A DNA stretch of 64,000 bases from the NCBI GenBank assembly GCA_002336815.1, contig DDEU01000034.1, forward strand, positions 19,932-83,931. The letters run 5' to 3'. The translations under genes were made by a program, and so were the position numbers. Origin of the DNA: Chitinophagaceae bacterium UBA1946. GTDB lineage: Bacteria > Bacteroidota > Bacteroidia > Chitinophagales > Chitinophagaceae. The first letter of the stretch is position 1; every line of letters starts with the position of its first letter. The notes below the pieces were generated by a model, which had not been told where the DNA came from, did not search any database, and saw nothing but the letters and a program-made list of their open reading frames with translations. This document shows positions 24,502 to 34,089 of this stretch, one piece after another.

Positions 24502-26235
24502 ATGCAAATTATTAAAAGCTTCCTCAAAGTCATGTTTTTTATTTGCCCGTTTTATGCAACGGCACAATCTACGTACCTGCAGCAGGGCGATAAAGCCTAT
24601 CAATTGCTGGAGCGCCTGGAAATAAAAAGCAGGACGAATGCCGACTTTAACTTTTCTAACCTGAAGTATTTCAGCCGCAAAATGATGGTACAGGCGGCCG
24701 AAGCGGCAGACAGCATCAACAAGGTAACGGTTGATACAAAGCAGTTTTCTAAACTCACGGCCATTGACGAATACAACCTGCAAAGTTTTTACATGGGCAA
24801 CAGCGAATGGTACAGCGGGTCAAAAGATGCATTCACCAGCAAAAAGCCAGTATTAAAGACTTTTTACAAAACCAAACCCAATATGCTGGAGGTAAATACC
24901 AAAGACTTTTTTTTGGTTGTTAACCCGATGCTGCAGGTTACCTACGGCAAAGAGTCGAACAATGATGAAAAGGTTTTTGTAAACAGCAGGGGGATCACCA
25001 TTCGTGGTTTGATCGCCAATAAAATAGGCTTTTCCACCACCCTCACCGACAACCAGGAAAGAGGACCGGGGTTTTTCCAGGGATGGATCAATGCTAATAC
25101 TGCTGTGCCCGGCGTTGGCTTTTACAAAAGTTTTAAAAACACCGCTGTGGATTATTTTGATGTAAGGGGTTATGTAACCTTCAGCGCAACCAAATACATC
25201 AACATACAATTTGGGCACGATAAGAATTTTATCGGCAATGGTTACAGGAGTCTTTTCCTGAGCGACTGGGGCAACAGTTATCTATTTTTGAAACTTAACA
25301 CCCGTATCTGGAAACTGAACTACCAGAATATTTTTATGGAGCTGATGCCCGTATTTGACAGGAGGGCCGGCGACCGGGTGCTGGATAAAAAATACCAGGT
25401 AATGCACCACCTCAGTTACAATATTTCCAAATCAGTGAACGTGGGCATTTTTGAAGCCGTAACGTTTGGGCGCAGGAATCATTTTGACTTCCAGTACCTG
25501 AACCCGATCATTTTCCTGCGGCCTGTAGAAAGTGGAAACGGTAGTGGCGATAAGGCGAAGGTAGGACTGGACTTTAAAGCGAATGTTGCCAATCATTTCC
25601 AGTTTTACGGACAATTGCTGTTTGATGAATTTGTATTGAACAAATTGAAGAACGACAAGAACAACTACGTAAACAAGTATGCGTACCAGTTAGGTGCTAA
25701 ATACATAGATGCTTTCGGCATCCCGAATCTTGACCTGCAGGGAGAGATCAACCGGGTACGTCCTTTTACGTACTCTCACTATGATTCTGTTTCAAACTAC
25801 ACACACTACAACCAGCCGATGGCGCACCCGCTTGGCGCCAACCTGCAGGAGTTCATTGGCATTGTTAAATACCAGCCTGCAAAAAAATGGTATGTGTATG
25901 CAAGAGCGATCTACTATTACCAGGGGCTTGACAGCGCCGGCTATAACTTTGGCAGCAATCCTTTCAGGTTGTACAGCGAAGGCAAACCATTGGTTGATCC
26001 CAATGATCCGCTGTCAGCACAACGTCAAAGCGGCTTTGCAGTGGGCGGCGGCATGAAGGCTACCTGCCTCAACGCCTTGCTGCAACTGAGTTACGAATTA
26101 AAAGAAAATTTATACATCGACCTGAGTTTACAACAGCGCAGTTACAAAGTACCTTTGCTGAACAGCAATACGAGCAATACCCTGATCACTGCAGGCATAA
26201 GATTGAATATGGCGAAAAGGGTATATGATTTTTAA
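24502..26235 (+). CDS. Outer-membrane beta-barrel protein, Wzi/RemB-like
   Basis: A signal peptide ends at ATAQS (about 19-23). The rest of the 577 residues is rich in alternating aromatic/polar strands and Asn/Tyr/Lys, and ends on a strand terminating in F, typical of a barrel inserted by BamA. A GNGYRSLFLSDWGNSYLFLK segment (about 249-268) resembles Bacteroidota proteins grouped with the capsule-assembly Wzi superfamily or gliding protein RemB. I am not certain of the family. A TTG and a CAGTTTTG box lie upstream of the ATG. Confidence 0.5.
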   Translation: MQIIKSFLKVMFFICPFYATAQSTYLQQGDKAYQLLERLEIKSRTNADFNFSNLKYFSRKMMVQAAEAADSINKVTVDTKQFSKLTAIDEYNLQSFYMGNSEWYSGSKDAFTSKKPVLKTFYKTKPNMLEVNTKDFFLVVNPMLQVTYGKESNNDEKVFVNSRGITIRGLIANKIGFSTTLTDNQERGPGFFQGWINANTAVPGVGFYKSFKNTAVDYFDVRGYVTFSATKYINIQFGHDKNFIGNGYRSLFLSDWGNSYLFLKLNTRIWKLNYQNIFMELMPVFDRRAGDRVLDKKYQVMHHLSYNISKSVNVGIFEAVTFGRRNHFDFQYLNPIIFLRPVESGNGSGDKAKVGLDFKANVANHFQFYGQLLFDEFVLNKLKNDKNNYVNKYAYQLGAKYIDAFGIPNLDLQGEINRVRPFTYSHYDSVSNYTHYNQPMAHPLGANLQEFIGIVKYQPAKKWYVYARAIYYYQGLDSAGYNFGSNPFRLYSEGKPLVDPNDPLSAQRQSGFAVGGGMKATCLNALLQLSYELKENLYIDLSLQQRSYKVPLLNSNTSNTLITAGIRLNMAKRVYDF

Positions 26236-26287
26236 TGCTGAGCACCGTAACCATTACCGTATTTTTTAACCTTAGAATAATCCCAAC

Positions 26288-28207
26288 ATGAAAAGAGTTT
26301 TATTGATTGCCGTATTTATTATTGCAGGAAAAATTTTATTTGCCCAGCCGGTGATTGGTTCTTTTAGCCCACAGGCTGCACTGCCGGGATCGGTTGTTAC
26401 TGTATCCGGATCGGGGTTTTCACCGGTAGCTGATAGTAACATCGTTTTTTTCGGCCCGGTAAAAGGCAAGACTTTAACGGCTTCTGCTACTCAACTCACC
26501 GTGCAGGTTCCGGTTAGTGCCGCCTTTTCCCTTATCTCCGTTACAAGCGGCGGGCTCACGGGTTACAGCCGGCAGTATTTTGATCTTACTACGGGTTTTA
26601 CCATAACACAAATTGACAGCAACTCTTTTGAACCCGTCTTTGTAGTTCCCGTAAATGGGTTTTCAAACAATTTTGGACTTACGGTTTATGATGTTGACGA
26701 TGATGGTAAACCAGACCTGGCATCCAGCGATTCTTCATCCCGAAATAATATCTATTTTTTCAGGAATACCGCAGTGCCCGGCACTATCAACAGGCAATCC
26801 CTGGCGCCTCAATTAGATTTTACCAGCGGCGATTACAGCAACGCTCCCTTTTTATTTGCTGATTTAAATAATGACGGGAAAAAAGATCTTATAACAGCAG
26901 GTGCTGGTACTGTTCCGGTAAGAATTTTTAATAACAGCAGTACAACTGGCAACATTTCATTTTCTGACAGTATTGAGGTTATTCCAGGCAGCTTTTTTTC
27001 GGATGTTATCGCTGACGGTGACCTTGATGGCGACGGTAAAACTGACCTGGTTACCATTACAAGAAACAACCGGTATGATACTTTTAATATTAGGGTGTTG
27101 AAAAATGAAACGCAGCAGGGCGGTAGTTTTAATTTTACCATTTCCCCCTCCATGGCTACACTTACCGGGAATAATACTATAAATGTGTTGGCAGTTGCTG
27201 ATATGAACGGAGATGGCAAGCCAGATATTCTTTATGCGCCGGAGTATGGAAGTAAATTATATGTTTTGCAAAATACTTCCACTCCAGGTAATCTCTCATT
27301 TGCTGTCGCAGTGAATTTTACAACTGACATCAGGAATGAAGAAATAGCGATTGGAGATCTTAACAATGATGGGTTGCCTGATATTATTTTAAGCGGCCAG
27401 CAAAATTATATTTCTGTGTTTAAGAACAGCAGTACATTGAACAACCTTGCTTTAACTCCAGAACCGCCATTACCAACCAGCAGCCCGGTTGTAGATATTG
27501 TGATCAATGATTTTGATGGCGATGGTAAACCTGATGTTGCCGCCACTGCTTTAAATTATTATACCGACGTTAAAAGGGTTGCCATCTTTAAAAATACGGG
27601 TACTGCCGACAGCATCCATTTTAGCCAGGGAAGAGAGATCAAGCTACCTAACTACATGGGAAGTATTTCATCTGCCGATATTGATGGGGACGGCAAACAG
27701 GATATTGTAACAGGTGGCTACAGCCCAATGATCCTGCGCAACAAAATGGGTGTAGCAAACCTGGGTCTATGTTCGGGCAGAAGCAACACAAGTATGCAAA
27801 CCAGTTTAACAGGAACCTCTTATCAATGGCAGCTAAGTTCAGATGGAATTAATTACTATTCGGTGCAGGATGACACTACCTATTCCGGTACCAATACAGC
27901 CACACTACAAATAACCGCTTTGAACAGCTATTACTATGGATACCATTACCGTTGCCTTGTTAATGGCAGCAGCTACGATAAAATAATTACGATCACGGTA
28001 AAAAACACCTGGACCGGTGCGGTGAATACCAACTGGGAAAACCCGGCCAACTGGAGCTGTAACAAGGTGCCTGACATTAATACGGATGTAGTGATACCGG
28101 GCGGTGTAGTATTGCTCAATTCAAATGCCAGTTGCAGAACGCTGAGCGTGGCGCCAGGAGCATCTTTTACGGTAGGATCAGGATTTACGCTAACCGTTAC
28201 ACATTAA
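26288..28207 (+). CDS. Secreted IPT/TIG plus seven-bladed FG-GAP (VCBS) propeller protein
   Basis: The signal peptide ends at FAQP (about 17-20). An IPT/TIG Ig-like domain (PVIGSFSPQAALPGS onward, about 20-100) is followed by seven Ca-binding loops of the D-x-D-x-DG type (for example DVDDDGKPD, DLNNDGKKD, DLDGDGKTD, DMNGDGKPD, DLNNDGLPD, DFDGDGKPD, DIDGDGKQD), spaced about 50-65 residues, which predicts a seven-bladed propeller. An Ig-like domain and a short beta-helix-like tail end the 639 residues. I see no clear T9SS sorting domain. Adhesion or glycan binding is likely. Confidence 0.8.
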   Translation: MKRVLLIAVFIIAGKILFAQPVIGSFSPQAALPGSVVTVSGSGFSPVADSNIVFFGPVKGKTLTASATQLTVQVPVSAAFSLISVTSGGLTGYSRQYFDLTTGFTITQIDSNSFEPVFVVPVNGFSNNFGLTVYDVDDDGKPDLASSDSSSRNNIYFFRNTAVPGTINRQSLAPQLDFTSGDYSNAPFLFADLNNDGKKDLITAGAGTVPVRIFNNSSTTGNISFSDSIEVIPGSFFSDVIADGDLDGDGKTDLVTITRNNRYDTFNIRVLKNETQQGGSFNFTISPSMATLTGNNTINVLAVADMNGDGKPDILYAPEYGSKLYVLQNTSTPGNLSFAVAVNFTTDIRNEEIAIGDLNNDGLPDIILSGQQNYISVFKNSSTLNNLALTPEPPLPTSSPVVDIVINDFDGDGKPDVAATALNYYTDVKRVAIFKNTGTADSIHFSQGREIKLPNYMGSISSADIDGDGKQDIVTGGYSPMILRNKMGVANLGLCSGRSNTSMQTSLTGTSYQWQLSSDGINYYSVQDDTTYSGTNTATLQITALNSYYYGYHYRCLVNGSSYDKIITITVKNTWTGAVNTNWENPANWSCNKVPDINTDVVIPGGVVLLNSNASCRTLSVAPGASFTVGSGFTLTVTH

Positions 28208-28219
28208 GCGAACAGGCGC

Positions 28220-28753
28220 TTATTTTATTTTTCCCTTGAGCCGGTGTTTTCTTTTGTGGCTGGAAGGCTGGATACTCTTCTTTTTAAAATCATCGGATAC
28301 CACGCTGATATTGCCATCTACTTCCAGCATGGCCAGGTCAACATGGCTGCAGTCTTCTACTCCATGCTCCCGTACGGCGGCTTCTATTTCTGCAATACTG
28401 ATCTGGGCGGTCTCCAGGTTGTGGTATTGCATTTTTCCTTTGTAAATGAGCAACACTGCTTTTCCCTGCAGCAGTTCATTGGCCCGGGCGCTTTTGTACA
28501 GGATCTTCTTTAAAATAAAGTTGATCACAAAGAGCGATACGGCTGCCACAATACCTCCACTTAATGAAGTATCGGGCCCTACCATCGCATTCTGCACCGA
28601 ATTACTGATGAGCAGAATAAAAACAAGATCTACCACTGTTAACTGAGCCAGTTCCTTTTTGCCAAATACCCTGAAGGCTACGATCACAAAAAAGTACACG
28701 GCCAGGCAACGTACAATGATGTGGAGATAATTGTTACTAAAGAGATCATTCAT
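28220..28753 (-). CDS. DUF421 (YetF-like) membrane protein
   Basis: Three membrane segments (about 10-28, 38-56 and 63-82) precede a cytosolic or extracytosolic alpha/beta domain; GKKELAQLTVVDLVFILLIS and NAMVGP are the family signatures. DUF421 proteins resemble Bacillus YetF and SpoVA-associated proteins; the role is not defined. The 177-residue length is at the short end. It lies 15 bp after the SET-domain gene in the same direction and converges with the propeller gene. Confidence 0.85.
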   Translation of the reverse strand: MNDLFSNNYLHIIVRCLAVYFFVIVAFRVFGKKELAQLTVVDLVFILLISNSVQNAMVGPDTSLSGGIVAAVSLFVINFILKKILYKSARANELLQGKAVLLIYKGKMQYHNLETAQISIAEIEAAVREHGVEDCSHVDLAMLEVDGNISVVSDDFKKKSIQPSSHKRKHRLKGKIK

Positions 28754-28768
28754 AAAGCGGCATTTTAT

Positions 28769-29158
28769 TTATACATCTACGGTTTCAAACCAAACTTTAG
28801 TAGCATCGTCCCAGTCGCCGTTATAATTGGTAGTAAGCTCTTCGCCCGCTTTGATGTCGAACACAGTTTTGATCATCATCTGCTCTGCTTCCACATCCAC
28901 ATTGTATTCGCAATTACTCGGGCAACTGTGATTGTAAATGGGTATGAGACCCAGGGCCATGCAGCAGCGGTCTTTATTTTCGCCCCATTCAAAAATATAA
29001 TTATACAAAAAGGTTTTGTCAAGCAGTTGCCGGTCTTCAAGGCTCATTACGATCACCGGAGATATCTCCACTACAGTGCCTGCCGCAATATCTTTTGAGG
29101 TAAAAACACCCCTTCCCATTTTTTCGGTATCTGCTACAAACAGGTAAGGTTTCAACAT
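28769..29158 (-). CDS. SET-domain protein (putative lysine methyltransferase)
   Basis: A minimal SET domain fills the 129 residues: GRGVF at 15-19, YNHSCPSNCEY at 75-85 (the NHS-x-x-PN-type SAM/knot motif) and AGEELTTNY at 104-112. These are the residues that bind SAM and the target lysine in eukaryotic SET enzymes. There are no pre-SET or post-SET Cys clusters. Targets of bacterial stand-alone SET proteins are mostly unknown. It is the first gene of a pair with DUF421, divergent from mgtE. Confidence 0.88.
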   Translation of the reverse strand: MLKPYLFVADTEKMGRGVFTSKDIAAGTVVEISPVIVMSLEDRQLLDKTFLYNYIFEWGENKDRCCMALGLIPIYNHSCPSNCEYNVDVEAEQMMIKTVFDIKAGEELTTNYNGDWDDATKVWFETVDV

Positions 29159-29307
29159 AACAATTTATTAAAGTGTTTTGAAGTATTTTTGATGGTGAAG
29201 CGTGAATGGTCACTGGTGAATGGGCGACTTATGATCAAATAACGCTTACATCTGCAACATTCAGCCTGCTAAAATTAATCAGAATATTTTATTAAGAGAT
29301 TGTATCA

Positions 29308-30699
29308 ATGTCATTAGAGCTGGAAGAAATATCATTACAGGAGCGCTTCATGGAAGCGGTGGCCTCTGAAGACAAACTTCAGATCATGGATTTTCTGAAC
29401 AACCAGAACATCAGTGATGTGGCAGAACTGATCTATGACAATGAAGATTACGAAACGCAGATCATCAGTCATCTTTCCATGCACCGGGCAGCCAGCGTTT
29501 TTAAGATCCTGGAATTACCGGTACAAAAAAGGATCATCAAACACCTGCCTGCTTTCACCACGGCAGAGTTATTGAATGAACTGCCGGCGGATGACCGAAC
29601 CTCTTTTTTAAGTGAGCTGCCGAGTAATGCGGTAAGGGAGTTGGTTAAAACCCTGAACCCGGAGGAAAGGAAGATCACGCTGTCGCTGCTGGGCTATCCG
29701 GAAGGTAGTGTGGGCAGGCTGATGACGCCGGATTACATTTATGTGTATGAACACGACACGGTAGAAGATGTACTCAATACCATCCGGAAATTTGCCAAGA
29801 ACAGTGAAACCATTGATGTGATCTATGTGATCAATCAAAAAGGGGAATTGCTGGATGATATCAGGATCCGTGACTTCATCATGGCGCCACCTGAAAAAAC
29901 TGTTACAGAACTGATGGACGGCCGCTTTATTGCGTTGCATGCCGGCGACGACCAGGAGGTGGCCAACGAAGCATTCAAAATGAATAATCGTGTAGCCCTG
30001 CCCGTGGTAAGCAAGAGCAACAAACTCCTGGGCATTGTTACCATTGATGATGTGTTGTGGGTGGCGAATGAAGAATTTAGTGAAGACATTCAAAAGATCG
30101 GTGGTACCGAAGCGCTGGATGAACCCTACCTGGATATTTCATTGATGAAGCTGTTTAAAAAAAGAGTGGGCTGGCTCATTGTATTATTCCTGGGCGAAAT
30201 GCTTACGGCAACAGCCATGAAATATTTTGAGGGCGAGATACAGAAATTCGTAGTGCTGGTGTTATTTATCCCCCTCATCATTTCCTCCGGCGGCAATACA
30301 GGATCACAGGCTTCCACCTTGATCATCCAGGCAATGGCTGTTGGTGAAATCACCGTTGCCAACTGGTGGCGGGTGATACGGAGAGAGTTCATTCAGGGCG
30401 TGATGCTGGGTACAGTACTCGGACTCATCGGCTTTATCAGAGTGATCGTTTGGGCAGGTATTTCACCCGGCGTTTACGGGGCGCATGAAGTGAGAGTGGC
30501 TTTTACCGTGGGTTTTGCGCTGTTGGGTGTTGTGTTGTGGGGAACGCTGAGTGGTTCAATGCTGCCTATCTTAATAAAAAAACTCGGCGGTGATCCTGCA
30601 GTTTCTTCTGCGCCTTTTGTAGCAACGCTGGTGGATGTAACAGGCCTCATCATTTATTTTTCAGTAGCCTATTTATTCCTGCAGGGGATTTTATTATAG
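29308..30699 (+). CDS. mgtE: Magnesium transporter MgtE
   Basis: Mg2+ channel of the inner membrane, gated by cytosolic Mg2+. The 463 residues contain the N domain (MgtE_N, about 20-125), two CBS domains (about 130-255, with LPVVSKSNKLLGIVTIDD) and five membrane helices (about 280-463). The pore segment shows SSGGNTGSQASTL in the first pore helices and the acidic DVTGLIIYFSVA at the end. Length and order are standard. Confidence 0.94.
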   Translation: MSLELEEISLQERFMEAVASEDKLQIMDFLNNQNISDVAELIYDNEDYETQIISHLSMHRAASVFKILELPVQKRIIKHLPAFTTAELLNELPADDRTSFLSELPSNAVRELVKTLNPEERKITLSLLGYPEGSVGRLMTPDYIYVYEHDTVEDVLNTIRKFAKNSETIDVIYVINQKGELLDDIRIRDFIMAPPEKTVTELMDGRFIALHAGDDQEVANEAFKMNNRVALPVVSKSNKLLGIVTIDDVLWVANEEFSEDIQKIGGTEALDEPYLDISLMKLFKKRVGWLIVLFLGEMLTATAMKYFEGEIQKFVVLVLFIPLIISSGGNTGSQASTLIIQAMAVGEITVANWWRVIRREFIQGVMLGTVLGLIGFIRVIVWAGISPGVYGAHEVRVAFTVGFALLGVVLWGTLSGSMLPILIKKLGGDPAVSSAPFVATLVDVTGLIIYFSVAYLFLQGILL

Positions 30700-30901
30700 T
30701 CTCTATCGCCCTGTCTTTCTATCTTCCTGTTATTCGTGCTGACAGCAGCTTTTTCAAAAACCGGTCAATTGATTTTTGCAGCGCTTGATAAACAGGATCA
30801 CCCGATGCCTCATTGACGATTGTATATAAAATTAAGTGAGATTATGTTTGAACTGCATACACCAGTATGCGAAACATTTTTTATCATTTAATATTATCAA
30901 C

Positions 30902-32794
30902 ATGCATCAACTTAAAAACACCACACTCAACTACTGTGTATGTGTCTTCCTTCTCCTCGGCATCAACAATAGTTTGTCAGCGCAAAATTATTTTGCCGGA
31001 ACTGGTGCAGGCGCCGGCAATACCGGCACGAATGTAACAGGCGTAGGAGCTTCGGCCATTGCCGGTGGCAACAGCGGCACATTGAATGTGGCTGTTGGTT
31101 TTAAAGGGCTGTTTAAAAATACTTCCGGCGTTGCAAACACAGCCCTGGGTTCATCATCACTTTCTTCTAACTTGACCGGCAATTACAATACTGCCGTTGG
31201 TGCCTCTTCTCTTTTAACCAATACAAGCGGCAGTTTTAATACCGCCATCGGTAACGAAGCACTTTACTTGAATAAAACCGGTGCGTACAATAGCGCTGTT
31301 GGTTACAACGCTCTTTCCGCCAATGTTGCCGGTAGCGGCAATACAGCAATGGGTTTTTATTCACTTACTACCAACTCAGGCGGGCAAAACAATGCGGCTT
31401 TCGGGTACCTAAGCCAGGCCCTGAATTTATCAGGAAGCTTTAACAGCTCTTTCGGCAGCTATTCTCTTAATCAAAATTCAACGGGTACCAATAATACCGC
31501 CGGTGGATATTTTTCATTAAAGAATAATACAGACGGAGAATTTAATTCGGCTTACGGATCTGGTTCATTGCTTTCACTAACCAGCGGATTAAAAAATACC
31601 GCTGTTGGTTTCAACAGTCTCAAATCTTCTGTAGGTGCCTGGGACAATACTGCCGTGGGTGCTTATGCATTGAGCAGTAATGCAGGCGGCGAACACAATG
31701 TAGCCGTGGGAAGTTCAGCGCTTGAATCAGGTACTACCGGCAATAACAACACTGCCGTAGGTTACCAGTCACTGCAAAGCAATTCCGGCAGTTACAATAC
31801 AGCGCTCGGTACACAGAGTCTTACATTTAACAACAGCGGACAGTTTAACTCTGCTGTAGGTTATTTTGGGCTGATCTCCAATATCTCCGGATCTTATAAC
31901 AGCATCAACGGTGCTTATGCCATGAGAAATAATAAAAAGGGCAGTAATAACACAGCAGCAGGAGCCAATGCCGGCGCTTTTTACACCTTTCAGAACGGAT
32001 GCACTTTTATCGGTACCAACACAGATGCTGCACACGACAGCTTATCAAACGCCACAGCCATCGGGTATATGGCACAGGTAGACAGCAGCAATAAAATGGT
32101 TTTTGGAAACAGTGCTGTCACTTCTATTGGAGGCCAGGTGGGCTGGACCACTTATTCTGATCAACGCCTGAAAACAAACATCAATAAAAGTACACTCGGT
32201 CTTGATTTTATTACCAGCCTCAATCCTGTAACATACAACTACAAAACAGCAGGACAAAAAAACATTTTATATACAGGCCTGGTTGCACAGGAAGTAGATA
32301 TGGCTGCTAAAAAAGCCGGCGTTACATTTAGTGGAGTTGATAAAAATGGTAACTACTGGGGCATCAGGTATGCTGAACTTACAGTGCCCCTGATCAAATC
32401 TGTGCAGGAGTTGAACAAAAAAACATCAGAGAGGGAATTGGCGTTAGAACAGCGAATAGAAAAATTGGAGTCCATCATTGCCGGTTTGAAAAATGAAACG
32501 GCGTTCAAAACCACGCAAGCGACGAATGAACTGCAGCCCTTCTTGTTGCAAAATCAACCCAATCCTTTTAACCAGTTTACTGTGATACGTTATAAGTTGC
32601 CCCAAGCAACTGGTAAGGCGGGTATTGATATCCGTAACCTGAACGGAAGTTTATTGAAACAATTTTCATTGACCAGTTCTGGCAGCGGGCAGTTAACCAT
32701 TAATACCGGCGAACTACCTGCCGGAACTTATACCTACACACTGGTATTAAACGGTGAGAACATTGAAACCAAAATGATGATCGTAACAAAATAA
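30902..32794 (+). CDS. Repeat-rich surface protein with S74 chaperone and T9SS sorting domains
   Basis: The start chosen is the ATG at 30902, giving a signal peptide that ends at LSAQ. About 350 residues of short repeats with N-TA-x-G-xx-SL and N-(S/T)-x-G-x-x-N patterns, about 16-23 residues each, resemble trimeric autotransporter (YadA-head/Hia) beta-rolls. An S74 intramolecular-chaperone domain follows (SDQRLKTNI ... YTGLVAQEV, about 415-500), then a coiled coil and a type A sorting domain starting with PNPFNQFTVI. The S74 domain in tail fibres cleaves itself off after trimerisation; whether it does so here is unknown. Confidence 0.8.
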   Translation: MHQLKNTTLNYCVCVFLLLGINNSLSAQNYFAGTGAGAGNTGTNVTGVGASAIAGGNSGTLNVAVGFKGLFKNTSGVANTALGSSSLSSNLTGNYNTAVGASSLLTNTSGSFNTAIGNEALYLNKTGAYNSAVGYNALSANVAGSGNTAMGFYSLTTNSGGQNNAAFGYLSQALNLSGSFNSSFGSYSLNQNSTGTNNTAGGYFSLKNNTDGEFNSAYGSGSLLSLTSGLKNTAVGFNSLKSSVGAWDNTAVGAYALSSNAGGEHNVAVGSSALESGTTGNNNTAVGYQSLQSNSGSYNTALGTQSLTFNNSGQFNSAVGYFGLISNISGSYNSINGAYAMRNNKKGSNNTAAGANAGAFYTFQNGCTFIGTNTDAAHDSLSNATAIGYMAQVDSSNKMVFGNSAVTSIGGQVGWTTYSDQRLKTNINKSTLGLDFITSLNPVTYNYKTAGQKNILYTGLVAQEVDMAAKKAGVTFSGVDKNGNYWGIRYAELTVPLIKSVQELNKKTSERELALEQRIEKLESIIAGLKNETAFKTTQATNELQPFLLQNQPNPFNQFTVIRYKLPQATGKAGIDIRNLNGSLLKQFSLTSSGSGQLTINTGELPAGTYTYTLVLNGENIETKMMIVTK

Positions 32795-32814
32795 CTACAA
32801 CCTCTTTTCATGGA

Positions 32815-32844
32815 TGCCTGGTAAATCAATTACCGGGCATTTTT
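32815..32844 (+). terminator. Intrinsic terminator after the S74/T9SS gene
   Basis: GCCTGGTAA (32816-32824) pairs with TTACCGGGC (32830-32838), with one G-U pair and a 5-nt loop, and is followed by ATTTTTG. It lies 22 bp after the stop codon. Confidence 0.75.
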
Positions 32845-32999
32845 GTAGATGCCAATACCTATCAGTCTGCTGTCATATAATGAAACACTATTTATTTCTG
32901 CAAGGAATTTGTTGCAGGTAAAAATGCAGAGATTAATTATTTTCGTTGATCATCATTTCCATTAACAACAGGAATAAATACCTGCTTTAAATATTCAAC

Positions 33000-33350
33000 A
33001 TGAAACATTTTTTTTGCTTGCTGCTGTTGTCAACCACCGGGTACTGCCTACAGGCACAAAACATTCATGTGCCGGATACAACAAAGAAAATACAATGGGT
33101 GCAGGCGGCCTGTGGCAAATGCCAGTTCAATATGCCTGATGATGACTGCCTGCTGGCTGTTCGCATCAATGGAAAAGCATATCATGTAACAGGCACTTCT
33201 ATCGACGATCATGGAGATGCCCACGCAAAAAATGGTTTTTGCAATGCCATCCGGAAAGCTGCTGTGCAGGGAGAGATTAAGAACAATGAATTTGAGGCCA
33301 CCTATTTTAAGCTGGCCGTGAATAAAACAAAATCCAAAATTAAACACTGA
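33000..33350 (+). CDS. Small secreted CxxC protein (DUF6370-like)
   Basis: The 116 residues begin with a signal peptide ending at LQAQ. The mature part has ACGKCQFNMP (a CxxC pair), a Cys in DDDCLL, a GTSIDDHGDAHA segment with acid and His residues, and FCNAIRKA. This pattern resembles DUF6370 proteins of Bacteroidota; I recognise the pattern but cannot search. The Cys/His/Asp content suggests metal binding. It stands alone and converges with porT. Confidence 0.7.
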   Translation: MKHFFCLLLLSTTGYCLQAQNIHVPDTTKKIQWVQAACGKCQFNMPDDDCLLAVRINGKAYHVTGTSIDDHGDAHAKNGFCNAIRKAAVQGEIKNNEFEATYFKLAVNKTKSKIKH

Positions 33351-33351
33351 T

Positions 33352-34089
33352 CTATTCCACTGTTAAAGAAAGAGAGATCATCCTTGAGTTGATCTGGTCA
33401 ACATTGCTGCTGAAGCGCAGGTTGGGATTGCGCTGGTGAAGATTGGCCAGGCCCCAGTTAACTCTTAGTTCCGGCGTCATTACAAAATAAGGAAAGTAGA
33501 TATGAAAGCCGATACCGGCTTCAATGCTGTAATCGAGCGCTTTTGTTTTGATGAGTTCTTCGGCGTTTTTCTTATTGGCATTGGATGCCAGGTCGTAGTC
33601 GATCCTGCCGCCACCTGTTGTAAATACTTTCATGTTGCCGATACGGTCGCTGCTGAACTTAAGCAGTAGTGGAAAGCTGAGGGTGATTCCCTGCACTTTT
33701 TTAATGGTAAGTGGCCCCTCATTCAAAAAAGGATCGTACTTGTACATCCGGTATTCAAAAGCTTTTTCAGTAAAAGTGAGGTTTAAAGGATAGGCCCTGA
33801 GATCCCAGTGTTCGCTCAGGTTGAGGTTTACCAGCCAGGCTAAATTGATACCGGTATTGTTCATGCTTTCAATGGCAGCAATACTGTCATTAACAGCGCC
33901 ATTCAAAAACTGTGAATGGTGCGTAAAACTAAAATGCGATTGATTCAGGCCCAGGTTAATACCAAAATGATAGAGCTTACTGTCATGATCCGGCAAATTA
34001 ATGCCATCACGCAACTGTGCATTGCCTGTTTGGCAATACAGGAATGCTATAATGATGTATGTTATTTTTCTCCGCAATAGATGCTGCAT
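33352..34089 (-). CDS. porT: PorT-like outer-membrane protein (type IX secretion)
   Basis: PorT is a barrel required for T9SS secretion and gliding. The 245 residues have a signal peptide ending at GNAQ and a barrel-like remainder (FGINLGLNQSHFSF, then WDLRAYPLNLTF and a final VTVE strand). The call rests on length, on the overall pattern and on position: in Flavobacterium porT also lies next to ubiE. The N-terminus overlaps the ubiE 3' end by 28 bp. Sorting domains on several proteins here confirm that the organism uses T9SS. Confidence 0.7.
   Translation of the reverse strand: MQHLLRRKITYIIIAFLYCQTGNAQLRDGINLPDHDSKLYHFGINLGLNQSHFSFTHHSQFLNGAVNDSIAAIESMNNTGINLAWLVNLNLSEHWDLRAYPLNLTFTEKAFEYRMYKYDPFLNEGPLTIKKVQGITLSFPLLLKFSSDRIGNMKVFTTGGGRIDYDLASNANKKNAEELIKTKALDYSIEAGIGFHIYFPYFVMTPELRVNWGLANLHQRNPNLRFSSNVDQINSRMISLSLTVE

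Noticed and set aside
30902..32794. S74 domain as a sign of a prophage
   Set aside because: No phage structural, replication or integrase gene adjoins it, and the protein ends in a T9SS sorting domain.
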